A stretch of 64,000 nt of DNA from IMG/VR virus record IMGVR_UViG_3300035661_000044, positions 1 through 64,000 of that record. One strand, given 5' to 3'. Source of the stretch: a virus. The translations under genes were made by a program, and so were the position numbers. Below the pieces are notes generated by a model that saw nothing but the letters and a program-made list of their open reading frames with translations, ran no database searches and was not told the DNA's origin. The number at the start of each line of letters is the position of its first letter. Within the stretch, counting starts at the first letter, position 1. This document shows, piece after piece, positions 1-9,300 of the stretch.

Positions 1-3000
1 TTGGAAGAGGGCCATCAACAGGTTTCATACCAAGTAGTCTTTCTTCATCTGTGAAAGTAGCGCTCCTCATCAGCTGATCAAAAGTCATCTTGGTAGTATA
101 GCCTTCTTCTGTTGTAAAACCAGTTCCATATTCATCATAAACTATATGAGGAGCTGATGGGCCGTTTATATTAGCTATCTTAGCTCCAGAAGGACCCTCT
201 TGTCCCATACCGTACTGGCCTTTTGTTTTTGCAGAAGGAAAGTCCTTTTCCCAATTTAGGGATAGCCCTTCCATAGGTACCACAAGATTCTTATCTTCTC
301 CTGCTATTACAACTCCAGGTTTTCCAGCTACCTCTTTAGTTTCAAAGTTTTCTTTTCCTAATGTATTAATAATATTTTCTACATGGTTTATATCCTCAAC
401 ATTCCAAAAAACTTTACCGTTCTCAATACGCACACCTCCCGGTAAAGCATTACTATATCCTACGGTCTTATCTATAAATTCTAATAGCCAGTTAGCTACT
501 TTTGTATTGTTAATATCTGATTCGTCTTCAGCATATTTAGAAGCTAGTCTTAGTGCTACAGTCTTAGCATATGCTTTTTCTTCTTCAGATTCAGCGACTA
601 CTAAGTTACCTACTGCCTCTTCTAATAGAGGATGTTTATCATTTAAAGATTTATTCCATAATCTTGTATGTTCATTAAACCTTATCTTATCGCTATCATT
701 AATTTCTAACCAATTTTCTTCGTTTCCAAGCTTCATGTTATATGTTTCTAGTAAATTATTAAATTCGCTATTGTACTTATCAATTTTGGCTATAATCTCA
801 CCATACTCTTTATGTTTATCGCTTTCTATAATTTGGTTAACATACCAATCATATTGGTTATTCAACTCAGCCAATTGGGTAATATATCTATTATTTTGTC
901 TACGATACTTATCATATTGAGCCACAGCCTTCTTCAACTCTATTGTTTTATCTTTAAACTTATTCTTTATATCAGGATCATTATCTGTTAGAATATCCAT
1001 AAATTCTATAATATGTCTATGTATACGTGGGATATTTTCACTTTCATTAAAACTAATATTATTATATATAGATGAATAGATATTATTTACAAGTTTCCAC
1101 TTCTTGTAATTTATTTCTAGTAAATCATCTAGTCCTTTTAGTATACCTTTATTCTGTGTAAGTTTTTCAGCATTATCTTTAGCTTTTTTTATAATTTGGT
1201 TAATATACCAATCATATTGTTCACTATACCTATAGTATTGGTAAGCATAGTAATTATATTGTTTATTATACTCGTTCTGTTCGGCTATGATATTACTTAC
1301 TTCTGCTAGTTTATCTTTAAATATCCTTCTTGTAACAGAATATTTATATTCTATAGTGTCATCAAATTTTATAAGTCCTCTTTTAAGGTACTTGTTACGT
1401 AAGCGAACTTTACTTCGGGTAAGCTTAATATTGTTAAATATAGACATTTGTATATTATTCATAGGCTCTTTAATATTTGCTATATATTCTTCCATATCTT
1501 CTACTCTAAACCCTATTATATCTTCTAGCCTATCTATAGATTTCATTATACTAACAGACTCTTCTGTATTTCTATTAGGAAGATTAAAAATTCTTCTATG
1601 TGTTCTTTTAATACTAAGCTTAGTTCTTAGTAGAGATTTTATAGAAGCTCCTTCACCAGTAGGCCTACTTTCCATACCTACTGCTTCTAGTAAATCTTCT
1701 TTTTCCCATCCACCAGCAGCTACAGATGCGCTAAATATCTTACCATAGGCACCCATTTCTCTATAGAACAGCTGTTCGGCATTTTTTCTGTGCAGTTTTC
1801 CAGCTGTTGTAGATATTAACTTAGCTATACTCTTTGCCTCTTTACTACTAAGGTTATTAAACAAGCCTAGTAAGTGGTCTTCTATAGCTTTACTATCTGT
1901 TAAACTAACTTCCTTTGGTATAGAGTTTATAAACGTTTCTATTATAGAAGTACTTCCGCCTCTTTTCCTTATCTCTCTTAAGATTCTTTTTTTACTAGGT
2001 AGGCTAAATATAGTACGATCTATAACTTCTTGTGCATATCCACCCTTAGAGGCCGATTCAATAGCTTGCATAGCATAGTCTGTAGGATCCGCTATAGTGT
2101 CGGCAATAGTTAAGCCTTCTGTATCAGCAATCTCTTTAGATAGAGATACAGTTCCTTGGCCTGAAATAGGCTTACCTATACGAGTAAATACATCTTCTCT
2201 TGAACCTAGCCTTCTACGAGTAATAGATGCTACTTCTTTCACAAACTTTTCGTTAAAGTTTTCTGCGGAAAACTTGGACTGGTTACTAGTTAAGGCAGCA
2301 ATAATTTCTGTTGCTAGCTCTGACTGTAAATCTTCTAGTTCGTTTATATCCATAGAAGCAATAGTAGCGGGCGATATTCCAAGACTACTTAATATCTGCT
2401 CTCCTACTCTTGACTTTAGTACTTTTCTAGGGTCAATTGTTCCATTTGTGGCTACTCCTAACAGTTCATATACTCTTGAAAGATCTAGCGCTTTATCTCC
2501 TAGAGAAATGGAGGTTCTATTAAATACTTCTTTAGCACCACTAGTAAGGCTACTTATATCTGCATCAGACATATCTAAAGTCTCGCCTGCATTAGACATA
2601 ATCCTTAGTAGAGCTTGTGCTGGTGTTTCACCCTCATGGTTAGACATATATAATCTATATAGTGGCTTTGATACAGTTTTACCTGCTTCCTCAACTTCAG
2701 TACGAAGAGGCATAGTTACCGGAGAAAGTGTTACCTTAGGCCCTCCATCAGCTAGTGGATCAAACTCAGTTATACGCATAGCAACATTATATGGTCTTAA
2801 TATTACTGTGTCATTTACTCCTTTAACATCCTCTAACATTGGGCCTAAAGTATTTGTATATTTTCCAAACTCGCCTATACCACCTCCTTGTGCAGCTGTT
2901 GGAAATTTGGTCAGAGCTCTTCTAATTTTATTAATATTATTCGGTGTGTGGCTCCCCCATATACCAAGGCATATCTCTTCTTCTGTTGGAGGCATACCAT

Positions 3001-4462
3001 TAGACTGTTTATACTTTTCTATAAACTCTCTAATCATTAAGTTATTTATAGAATCATTATTAGCTATAGACCCGTTAAGATATTGAGTCATTTTAAATCC
3101 AGGCTTATCTATTTTACCCTGTAAATAATCTCTAAACTCTCTAATTAATAAAACATTAGAACTATCCATAGGCTGCATTAGCTCGCCCTGTCTCATTACA
3201 AATTCATTCCATTCTCTAAGGTTCATATCTCTAGAAAAGCCATAAGTATAAGACTGTTCTCTTATGTCCTCACTAAAGAACTCTCCTAGAGAATCTTTAC
3301 CCGCTATAGATTCGCTAAGAGATTCAGCTGTTCTAAATCCATGAATATTTGCTATTTTTCCAAACCTATCTATATCCTGTAAATACTCTCTTAACATCCT
3401 CTCTCTACTCTTGACTTCTGGATTTAACATCTCAGAAAGAGCTATAGCAGTTTTACGTACTCCCTCTCTTTTAGGGTTGAGATAACCTATTCCAGCCCCC
3501 TGGCCTAAACCGGTATGCTGTGAGAAAAGCTGAGAGGCTTTTGAGTGCCCACCTATATATTTTCTAAACTCTTCTATTAAAGATTCAGCATCTTGTTCTC
3601 GGCCCATCTGCTTAGCAACAGCCCTTATATCTTCAATTGCTTGGGCTACTTTGTCTGCTACTTCTGGTACATACTCTTTACCGGAGTAAAACTCTCTGAG
3701 TATTCTTTGTGTTTTTTTAATCCTAAGAATATAGTCTCTACGTCTTCTTGCTCCTCGCTCTAGCCAGGATAGTACATCTAAAGGTTCGTTATCAATTAAT
3801 AGCCCCTCATTAAACCTAGCGTTAGGTCTATTTTTAAAAGTAACCTCTAGCTGTAGTCCATTTTCGTCTATCATTTCTGATAGAACTTTTTTTGCTATAG
3901 AACCTATTATCTTTTTTTCGTCATTATTAAGTACTGACGATACTCCTTCTATACCATATATCTTTTTAATTTCTTCTTCTAAGAAGTATCTAGATTTACG
4001 AATAAGCTCTCTTTTTTCTCGTTGCGAAAGACGTGAGGTATTATATACTAATAGTTTAGGATCAACTGGAACAGGTTCAGGCGGTGATTTAGGTACTCGC
4101 TTAGAGCGAGTAGGCTTAGCTGGAGTAGGTGGAGTAGGTGATGTAGGGGCTGGCCTAGGAGTTCCATGAGAAACTCCTACTTCATGAGCAGGACGAGGCA
4201 CTTCAGGATGTGGATTTCTTAGCGCTCTATCTATAAATCCTCCAGCAGCTCTGTTAACGCTCCCTACAATATTAAGAGCACGTAGCTGTATCCTAGCTAC
4301 ATACCCCTTACGTATAAGGTATACAAATGCAGCTGTATTAATCCCAGCCCAGGCAATATTCTCTATTCGCTGGATAATACCAATTTCACCGCTCTCTGTA
4401 TCTTTAACGGTATCTCCAACTCTAAAGTCTCTTGGGTTTTCTGAGTAGTGCTGTTTTCTCAT
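1..4462 (-). CDS. Giant putative virion/tail protein (C-terminus beyond left edge)
   Basis: The frame is open from an ATG at 4462 to the window edge (about 1487 codons), so the end of the protein is missing. The N-terminus begins MRKQHYSENPRDFRVGDTV and is followed by a hydrophobic segment and a Pro/Ala/Thr-rich linker (about residues 100-140). The rest is long, polar and largely helical. Around residues 900-1220 there is a coiled-coil-like stretch rich in Tyr, Asn and Lys, in which a YDWYxNQII motif occurs twice (about residues 1080 and 1205). No enzyme motif was recognised. It lies directly downstream of the tape-measure candidate and shares its orientation, so a tail, baseplate or ejected internal virion role is the inference. 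Confidence 0.75.
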   Translation of the reverse strand, partial: MRKQHYSENPRDFRVGDTVKDTESGEIGIIQRIENIAWAGINTAAFVYLIRKGYVARIQLRALNIVGSVNRAAGGFIDRALRNPHPEVPRPAHEVGVSHGTPRPAPTSPTPPTPAKPTRSKRVPKSPPEPVPVDPKLLVYNTSRLSQREKRELIRKSRYFLEEEIKKIYGIEGVSSVLNNDEKKIIGSIAKKVLSEMIDENGLQLEVTFKNRPNARFNEGLLIDNEPLDVLSWLERGARRRRDYILRIKKTQRILREFYSGKEYVPEVADKVAQAIEDIRAVAKQMGREQDAESLIEEFRKYIGGHSKASQLFSQHTGLGQGAGIGYLNPKREGVRKTAIALSEMLNPEVKSRERMLREYLQDIDRFGKIANIHGFRTAESLSESIAGKDSLGEFFSEDIREQSYTYGFSRDMNLREWNEFVMRQGELMQPMDSSNVLLIREFRDYLQGKIDKPGFKMTQYLNGSIANNDSINNLMIREFIEKYKQSNGMPPTEEEICLGIWGSHTPNNINKIRRALTKFPTAAQGGGIGEFGKYTNTLGPMLEDVKGVNDTVILRPYNVAMRITEFDPLADGGPKVTLSPVTMPLRTEVEEAGKTVSKPLYRLYMSNHEGETPAQALLRIMSNAGETLDMSDADISSLTSGAKEVFNRTSISLGDKALDLSRVYELLGVATNGTIDPRKVLKSRVGEQILSSLGISPATIASMDINELEDLQSELATEIIAALTSNQSKFSAENFNEKFVKEVASITRRRLGSREDVFTRIGKPISGQGTVSLSKEIADTEGLTIADTIADPTDYAMQAIESASKGGYAQEVIDRTIFSLPSKKRILREIRKRGGSTSIIETFINSIPKEVSLTDSKAIEDHLLGLFNNLSSKEAKSIAKLISTTAGKLHRKNAEQLFYREMGAYGKIFSASVAAGGWEKEDLLEAVGMESRPTGEGASIKSLLRTKLSIKRTHRRIFNLPNRNTEESVSIMKSIDRLEDIIGFRVEDMEEYIANIKEPMNNIQMSIFNNIKLTRSKVRLRNKYLKRGLIKFDDTIEYKYSVTRRIFKDKLAEVSNIIAEQNEYNKQYNYYAYQYYRYSEQYDWYINQIIKKAKDNAEKLTQNKGILKGLDDLLEINYKKWKLVNNIYSSIYNNISFNESENIPRIHRHIIEFMDILTDNDPDIKNKFKDKTIELKKAVAQYDKYRRQNNRYITQLAELNNQYDWYVNQIIESDKHKEYGEIIAKIDKYNSEFNNLLETYNMKLGNEENWLEINDSDKIRFNEHTRLWNKSLNDKHPLLEEAVGNLVVAESEEEKAYAKTVALRLASKYAEDESDINNTKVANWLLEFIDKTVGYSNALPGGVRIENGKVFWNVEDINHVENIINTLGKENFETKEVAGKPGVVIAGEDKNLVVPMEGLSLNWEKDFPSAKTKGQYGMGQEGPSGAKIANINGPSAPHIVYDEYGTGFTTEEGYTTKMTFDQLMRSATFTDEERLLGMKPVDGPLP

Positions 4463-4475
4463 GGCTTATTAATAT

Positions 4476-4520
4476 AGGCCTCTATTTGCAATCACAATAG
4501 TGAAACGCAAATAGAGGCCT
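4476..4520 (-). terminator. 14-bp intergenic hairpin
   Basis: A perfect 14-bp inverted repeat (AGGCCTCTATTTGC and its complement) with a 17-nt loop lies between the genes starting at 4819 and 4462. There is no U-tract, so it may be a processing or stabilising hairpin rather than a classical terminator. Confidence 0.55.
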
Positions 4521-4561
4521 TAAGTGTGTAGTACTATAAATAACTATAGGTATTACCGTGG

Positions 4562-4819
4562 TTACTCAGTATCGTATAGGTCGCTAAGTGTAATCTTCAT
4601 GCTACGTAGTCTAGCTCTTCTACTTGGTAGAGGTCTGGAAGCAGCCCTCTGTAATAAGATATTTTTCCTTAGATTTTCTACGGCTTTTCTGGTTTCTTGA
4701 TAAGAAGGCCTAGTAGACGGTTCCGTCTTTTCTGCTGATTCTTGTATAGGCTTTTTCCACGGTCTAGGAACCTTTTTATTAACTAGCTTGTGTAACCTAT
4801 CAGCTCTTCCTCTTCTCAA
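4562..4819 (-). CDS. Small basic protein, unknown
   Basis: This is an 85-aa, strongly basic protein (MRRGRADRLHKLVNKK...) with Arg/Lys clusters at both ends and a short acidic C-terminus. It has no membrane segment, cysteine motif or recognised domain. It sits 10 bp after the 4830-5042 gene in a tight virion operon. The charge would suit nucleic-acid contact or a small virion component, but that is only inference. Confidence 0.6.
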   Translation of the reverse strand: MRRGRADRLHKLVNKKVPRPWKKPIQESAEKTEPSTRPSYQETRKAVENLRKNILLQRAASRPLPSRRARLRSMKITLSDLYDTE

Positions 4820-4829
4820 TTGATTGCTC

Positions 4830-5042
4830 CTAGAAGGGCAGTACTTTGTTATATACCTGGTTGTCTAGCTGGGTAACGACTGCAGTAGCAATCTCATTCT
4901 CCATTGCTCTAACAACATCAACAGATACCTTATACTTTGATGCTAAAGACTGTAGTTGCTTTTCAGGAATTCTTAAAGCTCTACCGTGTACCCAGTCTAC
5001 TAACATTGGTCTAATTGCGCTATAAACGAATTTAAGCCACAT
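4830..5042 (-). CDS. Small protein with helical C-terminal domain, unknown
   Basis: This 70-aa protein has a hydrophobic N-terminus (MWLKFVYSAIRPMLV) and an amphipathic segment (LQSLASKYKVSVDVVRAMENEIATAVV) that resembles a small helix-turn-helix or oligomerisation unit. It is the first gene after a hairpin at 5057-5083 and may head a short two-gene unit with the basic gene downstream. The function is unknown. Confidence 0.55.
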   Translation of the reverse strand: MWLKFVYSAIRPMLVDWVHGRALRIPEKQLQSLASKYKVSVDVVRAMENEIATAVVTQLDNQVYNKVLPF

Positions 5043-5056
5043 TGTTTTATGCTTTA

Positions 5057-5103
5057 CTAAGACTCTTTATAGAGTAGTCTTAGAAGGCCGCTCCTTATCG
5101 GCC
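5057..5103 (-). terminator. Two adjacent intergenic hairpins
   Basis: CTAAGACT/AGTCTTAG (5057-5083) is followed by GGCCG/CGGCC (5086-5103). They lie between the stop of the 5123-6088 gene and the next start at 5042, a position consistent with termination or processing on the minus strand. Confidence 0.45.
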
Positions 5104-5122
5104 AGTCTTAACATCTATATTA

Positions 5123-6088
5123 CTAGGCAATAGCTGCTGCAGGATGTTTGAAAAACTCTTTTGTGTTAAAGGCTATAAGGTCTCTAAATATTTCCTTAAC
5201 ACTACTAAGTGGTCTCTTGTCTAATGCCCATATTATGGCATTGGTTGATGATATGCCCTTCCAGGGGATATTACTTTCCTTGTCTATAAGCTGGAAAGTG
5301 AGCGGCTTCGAAAAGATCCAGGATAGATAAACTCGCCAATCTTCTCCAATGACTCCCAAACAATTAGGGTTTTCAATTAGAGCAACCTGCTCAGCAGTAG
5401 TTAGTACTTCACTACTACCCCAAATAGTACCATTAGACTCTACATATACAGAAGCAATTCCTGTCTTATGTACTTTACACCACTCCCATACAGTATCCCG
5501 GTATTCTTCACTAGCGTCCTCTGATATGGGAAATACCATATAGTAGTCATCTCTAACAGGCTTTCCATCCTCAGCAGCTATACTAGTCCTCAATTTAGTC
5601 TTAATAGACTTTTTAGTCTTACCCCTTACATATGCGTAAGGTATCATATAAGATGGTTCAAGATAATCTGTAATGTCATAGCTAGGTCGTAGGCCCTGTA
5701 AAGCCCTAGCAAAATCAGTAGTTACTGTAGAGAATATGCCATAGATATCTCCTGGAACCCCGCCTTCTGGAGCATTTCCAAGAAACTTCATCATATCCTC
5801 TAGCTTCTTAGCTTTCGACTCTTCTGAATAAGTATGGGCCATTTCTAGTGTTGGATCAACAGTATATACAAGGTCATAGCCAATATGTGAGGCTTCAGAA
5901 AAATCGTCTAGACTATATATGTTACTAGCTAACGAAGACTCAACTACTAGCTCTTTACACGATTCAGTAGAAACTGCCGCATCCATAAAAACTTGGTAAG
6001 GAAAGTACTTAATAGTTTCCCTCATAGCTCCTAGAGCAGCTAGCGTTTCTACTTCTTTTCCTGGAATCTTTACTAAGATCTTGATCAC
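5123..6088 (-). CDS. GT9-like (GT-B fold) glycosyltransferase candidate
   Basis: This is a 321-aa protein. The N-terminus (MIKILVKIPGKEVETLAALGAMR) and the later YDLVYTVDP follow the pattern of heptosyltransferase-like GT9 proteins (a beta-strand, a glycine turn, then a helix ending before a phosphate-binding region). The C-terminal half has the expected LTTAEQVALIENPNCLGVIGEDWRV layout, in which an activated-sugar site would lie. If correct it could modify virion or host glycans. The call rests on overall pattern rather than a diagnostic motif. The ATG at 6088 directly follows the stop of the 6090-6308 gene. Confidence 0.4.
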   Translation of the reverse strand: MIKILVKIPGKEVETLAALGAMRETIKYFPYQVFMDAAVSTESCKELVVESSLASNIYSLDDFSEASHIGYDLVYTVDPTLEMAHTYSEESKAKKLEDMMKFLGNAPEGGVPGDIYGIFSTVTTDFARALQGLRPSYDITDYLEPSYMIPYAYVRGKTKKSIKTKLRTSIAAEDGKPVRDDYYMVFPISEDASEEYRDTVWEWCKVHKTGIASVYVESNGTIWGSSEVLTTAEQVALIENPNCLGVIGEDWRVYLSWIFSKPLTFQLIDKESNIPWKGISSTNAIIWALDKRPLSSVKEIFRDLIAFNTKEFFKHPAAAIA

Positions 6089-6089
6089 T

Positions 6090-6308
6090 CTAAGCCTTCT
6101 TTCTTATTGGAGGTTTAGTCTCTACAATATATAGATCATCTGTGGCCAAACAGTTACCTGAAACTTCTATAACAGAACCGTTTACTGTATAATCTTCTTC
6201 TGGAGCCAGGTATCTTCCATTGAAAAATACTATACAGTTACTAGCATCTACTCCCTCTGGTACTAGATATCTTCCAGGTCCCAATAGTTTTAGTTTTAAT
6301 TGTAGCAT
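6090..6308 (-). CDS. Small beta-rich fibre/decoration-type domain
   Basis: This is a 72-aa protein. The segment IVFFNGRYLAPEEDYTVNG followed by IEVSG fits the small beta-domain common in phage fibre and decoration proteins (vNG...DYt..g..i.l). It ends in a basic tail (PPIRKKA). It lies between the tape-measure candidate and the GT-like gene, and a minus-strand promoter-like motif (6341-6351) is about 33 nt upstream. A structural adhesin or cap role is inferred. Confidence 0.5.
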   Translation of the reverse strand: MLQLKLKLLGPGRYLVPEGVDASNCIVFFNGRYLAPEEDYTVNGSVIEVSGNCLATDDLYIVETKPPIRKKA

Positions 6309-6340
6309 GTTTTATCCTTATTGCACGTTCTTCCAGAGAT

Positions 6341-6351
6341 ATTATGGCACA
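6341..6351 (-). promoter_or_regulatory. Extended -10 like motif TGTGCCATAAT
   Basis: Read on the minus strand the sequence is TGTGCCATAAT, a TG-extended -10-like hexamer CATAAT. The same 11-mer occurs at 40510-40520 and 41164-41174. No clear -35 box is present. The next start is 33 nt downstream. Confidence 0.4.
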
Positions 6352-6363
6352 AATTCTACTAGG

Positions 6364-9300
6364 CTATATCTTTGATGCTACCTCATTAGTTCGGTCATGA
6401 GATAGGTTAACTTCTATATTAGACTCACTACCCTTAGTAGAATTTGACATATTAAGTTCTATGGAAATATCTCTAACTCCCCTACCCTTTAGTAGGGTTT
6501 CTAGTGTTCTATGTACATCGGCTACCTCTCCATGAATTACGGGAATAGGAACCTCTCTAGTTGCTATCTTAGCATCCATAGAATTTATAGGATATATCCC
6601 CATTTCCATAGGAGTAACGCCTTCTTTCTGCGCAGTTACTACTCTAGCGTTCTCTAGGTTAAACTCTTCTTTCCATCCGGCCCAGGTATCATCTGGAAGT
6701 TGATAATTCTTAAAGAACTCTTTTAACGATTCTTTCTGTGGTGTATCTTTTTTACGTATACCTAAGTACTGTCCTAGTACTGATTTCTGTCTCTTAGTAA
6801 GTAATGAAAAGAACTCCTTCTTCTCTCTAGGACTTCCATTAGCTACTATATCCATCGCTAGCTCTCTTTCATACCTAGGCAATCCGCCCATCACATTATT
6901 TAACGGATCACCTGGAATAGCACCAGTTATGGTCCTTTTAGCTAGCCCTCTATATAACAAAGCTCTAGCCGCTAATGGTCCTATATCATACTCTTTTCTA
7001 TTGGACTCTACAATCTTATTTATTTCTCTATTAATTCTCTTAACTTTTTTTCTCTTCCAGTCTACGCTAGCATCAGATAACATTATAGCTCTTTTTCTAT
7101 TCTCTAACTTATCCAGCTCTTTTTTAATTCTATCTCCTTCTAGATCTTTTTCATCCGCAACCTTTAGAATATCTATACCTTCCTTTTCTAAAGCGGCATC
7201 AGCGTATTGTTTAGATAGTCTGGTATACTTTACATATCTTAGTGCATCATAGTACTCTTCTATTTCTCTTCTCTTTCGTACTCTCTTTGGAATGTACTTC
7301 TCACCGGTAAACACTTCTCCTAGAACTCTTCTTATAGACATTTGAGCAGCTAGCGCTCCTCCTACTGCAGCGCCTATCTTTTTACCGCCTACCAGTCTTC
7401 CAAATAGAGATCCTATAAACGCACCAGTAAGAGTTGCTAATATTGGATTGCGAGAAGCTATAGCATCCATAGTCGGTCTAACGTAGGTTTTTATCGGTGC
7501 TGCCCAGTCTCCTGCAGTAGTACCATATACCTGAGATCTTTTATATTCTTCGAGAGCCGATCTAACTCTTAATAGCTTAGTATGAAATGGAGTATCTAGA
7601 TGAGCAAACTTTTCCCATAGTAGGCCATATAGTCTTGACAACTTACCATATCTTGCTACTATACCGGGAGCGCTGTTGTCTCCTGTCTTTTCTATACCTA
7701 CGCCTGTATCTATTAGAGCTCTGTTTACATTAGTACCGCCAGCAAATACTGCTGCCCGCTTAGTTTGTAGCATATCATCAGAGATCTGGTCATCATCCTT
7801 TGTAGCCATTACGGCTCTTATCTTAGCGCCAGGTTCTATGCCAAAGGTTCTGTAGAATGCGGTTATTGAATCATCGCCCTTTTTTACTCTAATATTTTGT
7901 TCCTTAAGATACTTACGTATTCTATCTTTACTTACTCTAGTACCAGCCAATCGTATCGGATGCTCGTCCTCCTCGACTATAAAAGTATTAGCATCTAGTA
8001 TAGACTTTATAGTATATTCCCTGGACTCCGTTTTTTGATTAAACCTATAGTCTCTTATTTTATATATTTTCTTCTGCTGACTTGCCCTCTTTACTGCCTC
8101 ATTAACTCTTTTTTGCTTATACTCAGCTACCTCTGGAGTATCCTCCGCTATCTCTGCTCTTACATTAGCAAGCTCTGTTTTTAGTTCATTAGACCACGGA
8201 GCAACGTCAGATAGAATCTCTACTCTAGTTAAAGAACCATATCCTGATACACCGTGTATTCTTTCATAAGCCTCTCCCGGTAATCTTATCTCACCGGCAG
8301 GAATCTTAACGTAAGGATCTCCAGTCTTAAAGTTTATAAAGTAGTCTTCTCCAGGCATCCAATCAGGCATTTTGTTAGGAACTGGGTTATACTCATGTAT
8401 ATTTCTATTTCTATGTGGAATAATTCTACGCCAGAATTCTGAAAGATCACCGGGGATACCACCCAGATTTCTGTCCCAAAATCTTCTTTCGTATCCATAC
8501 CCTCTATCTGCTGATTGTATTACCGGGGTGTTTATAGTCGGAGCAGTTCCTAGTGCTGTTGCTGCTACCTTTTGAGCATAGCCATAGATACCAGCAAGAT
8601 CCCAGAACTGTTCTGTTAGCTTAGTACTCTGTACCTTAAAGGACTTTGAACTAATAGCATTACTATAATCAAAGCTACTATCAACTAAGTCTCCGCCTTT
8701 TATAGGAGTCCAGGTACCAGAACCTCCGGATTGTCCTCCGCCTGCACTAGAGTACGGCCCTTCTCCTCCTGTTCCAAGTCCTGTTTGTAAAGCACCTCCT
8801 CCTTGTAGTACTTTATACTCGCCACTCTTAGTGAAGCTGACTCTAGTAGCACTTGGAGCGCCATATCTACCGCTATCAGAACCTTCCTCTACGCCCTCTT
8901 CTAGATATTCGGGATGCATGATTCTTGTAGGTTTAAGTATCCTACCAATAGTCATATTACCTATATTACCTAGGAAAGTATCTGGGCTAAATAAAGTACC
9001 AGTTTCTATATACGGACGATCTTCTTTGTGCTTTTCTTCCCACCAATATGGGTCTAGTAGCTTCTTTATAGGAGAAAATGGATGTGATGGTGTTGGTATA
9101 GCACTATGCCCCCAGTACTCATCACTATTTAGATCTACATTAGAGGCTTCTTGCCACTTACTCTGAGATAGCTGATACCATGACGGGGAATAATACTGAA
9201 TCTTATCTCCTACAAAAGCCTGTCTGCTATTATGAACCGCCTGTGCTATAAGGCAAAAACTTTCTCCTTCTGCTACTTCAAAGTCATACACAGTCCCACT

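Noticed and set aside
2097-3086. 329-codon plus-strand frame in the left arm
   Set aside because: Antisense to the open giant minus-strand gene, with Ser/Leu-rich composition typical of a shadow frame.
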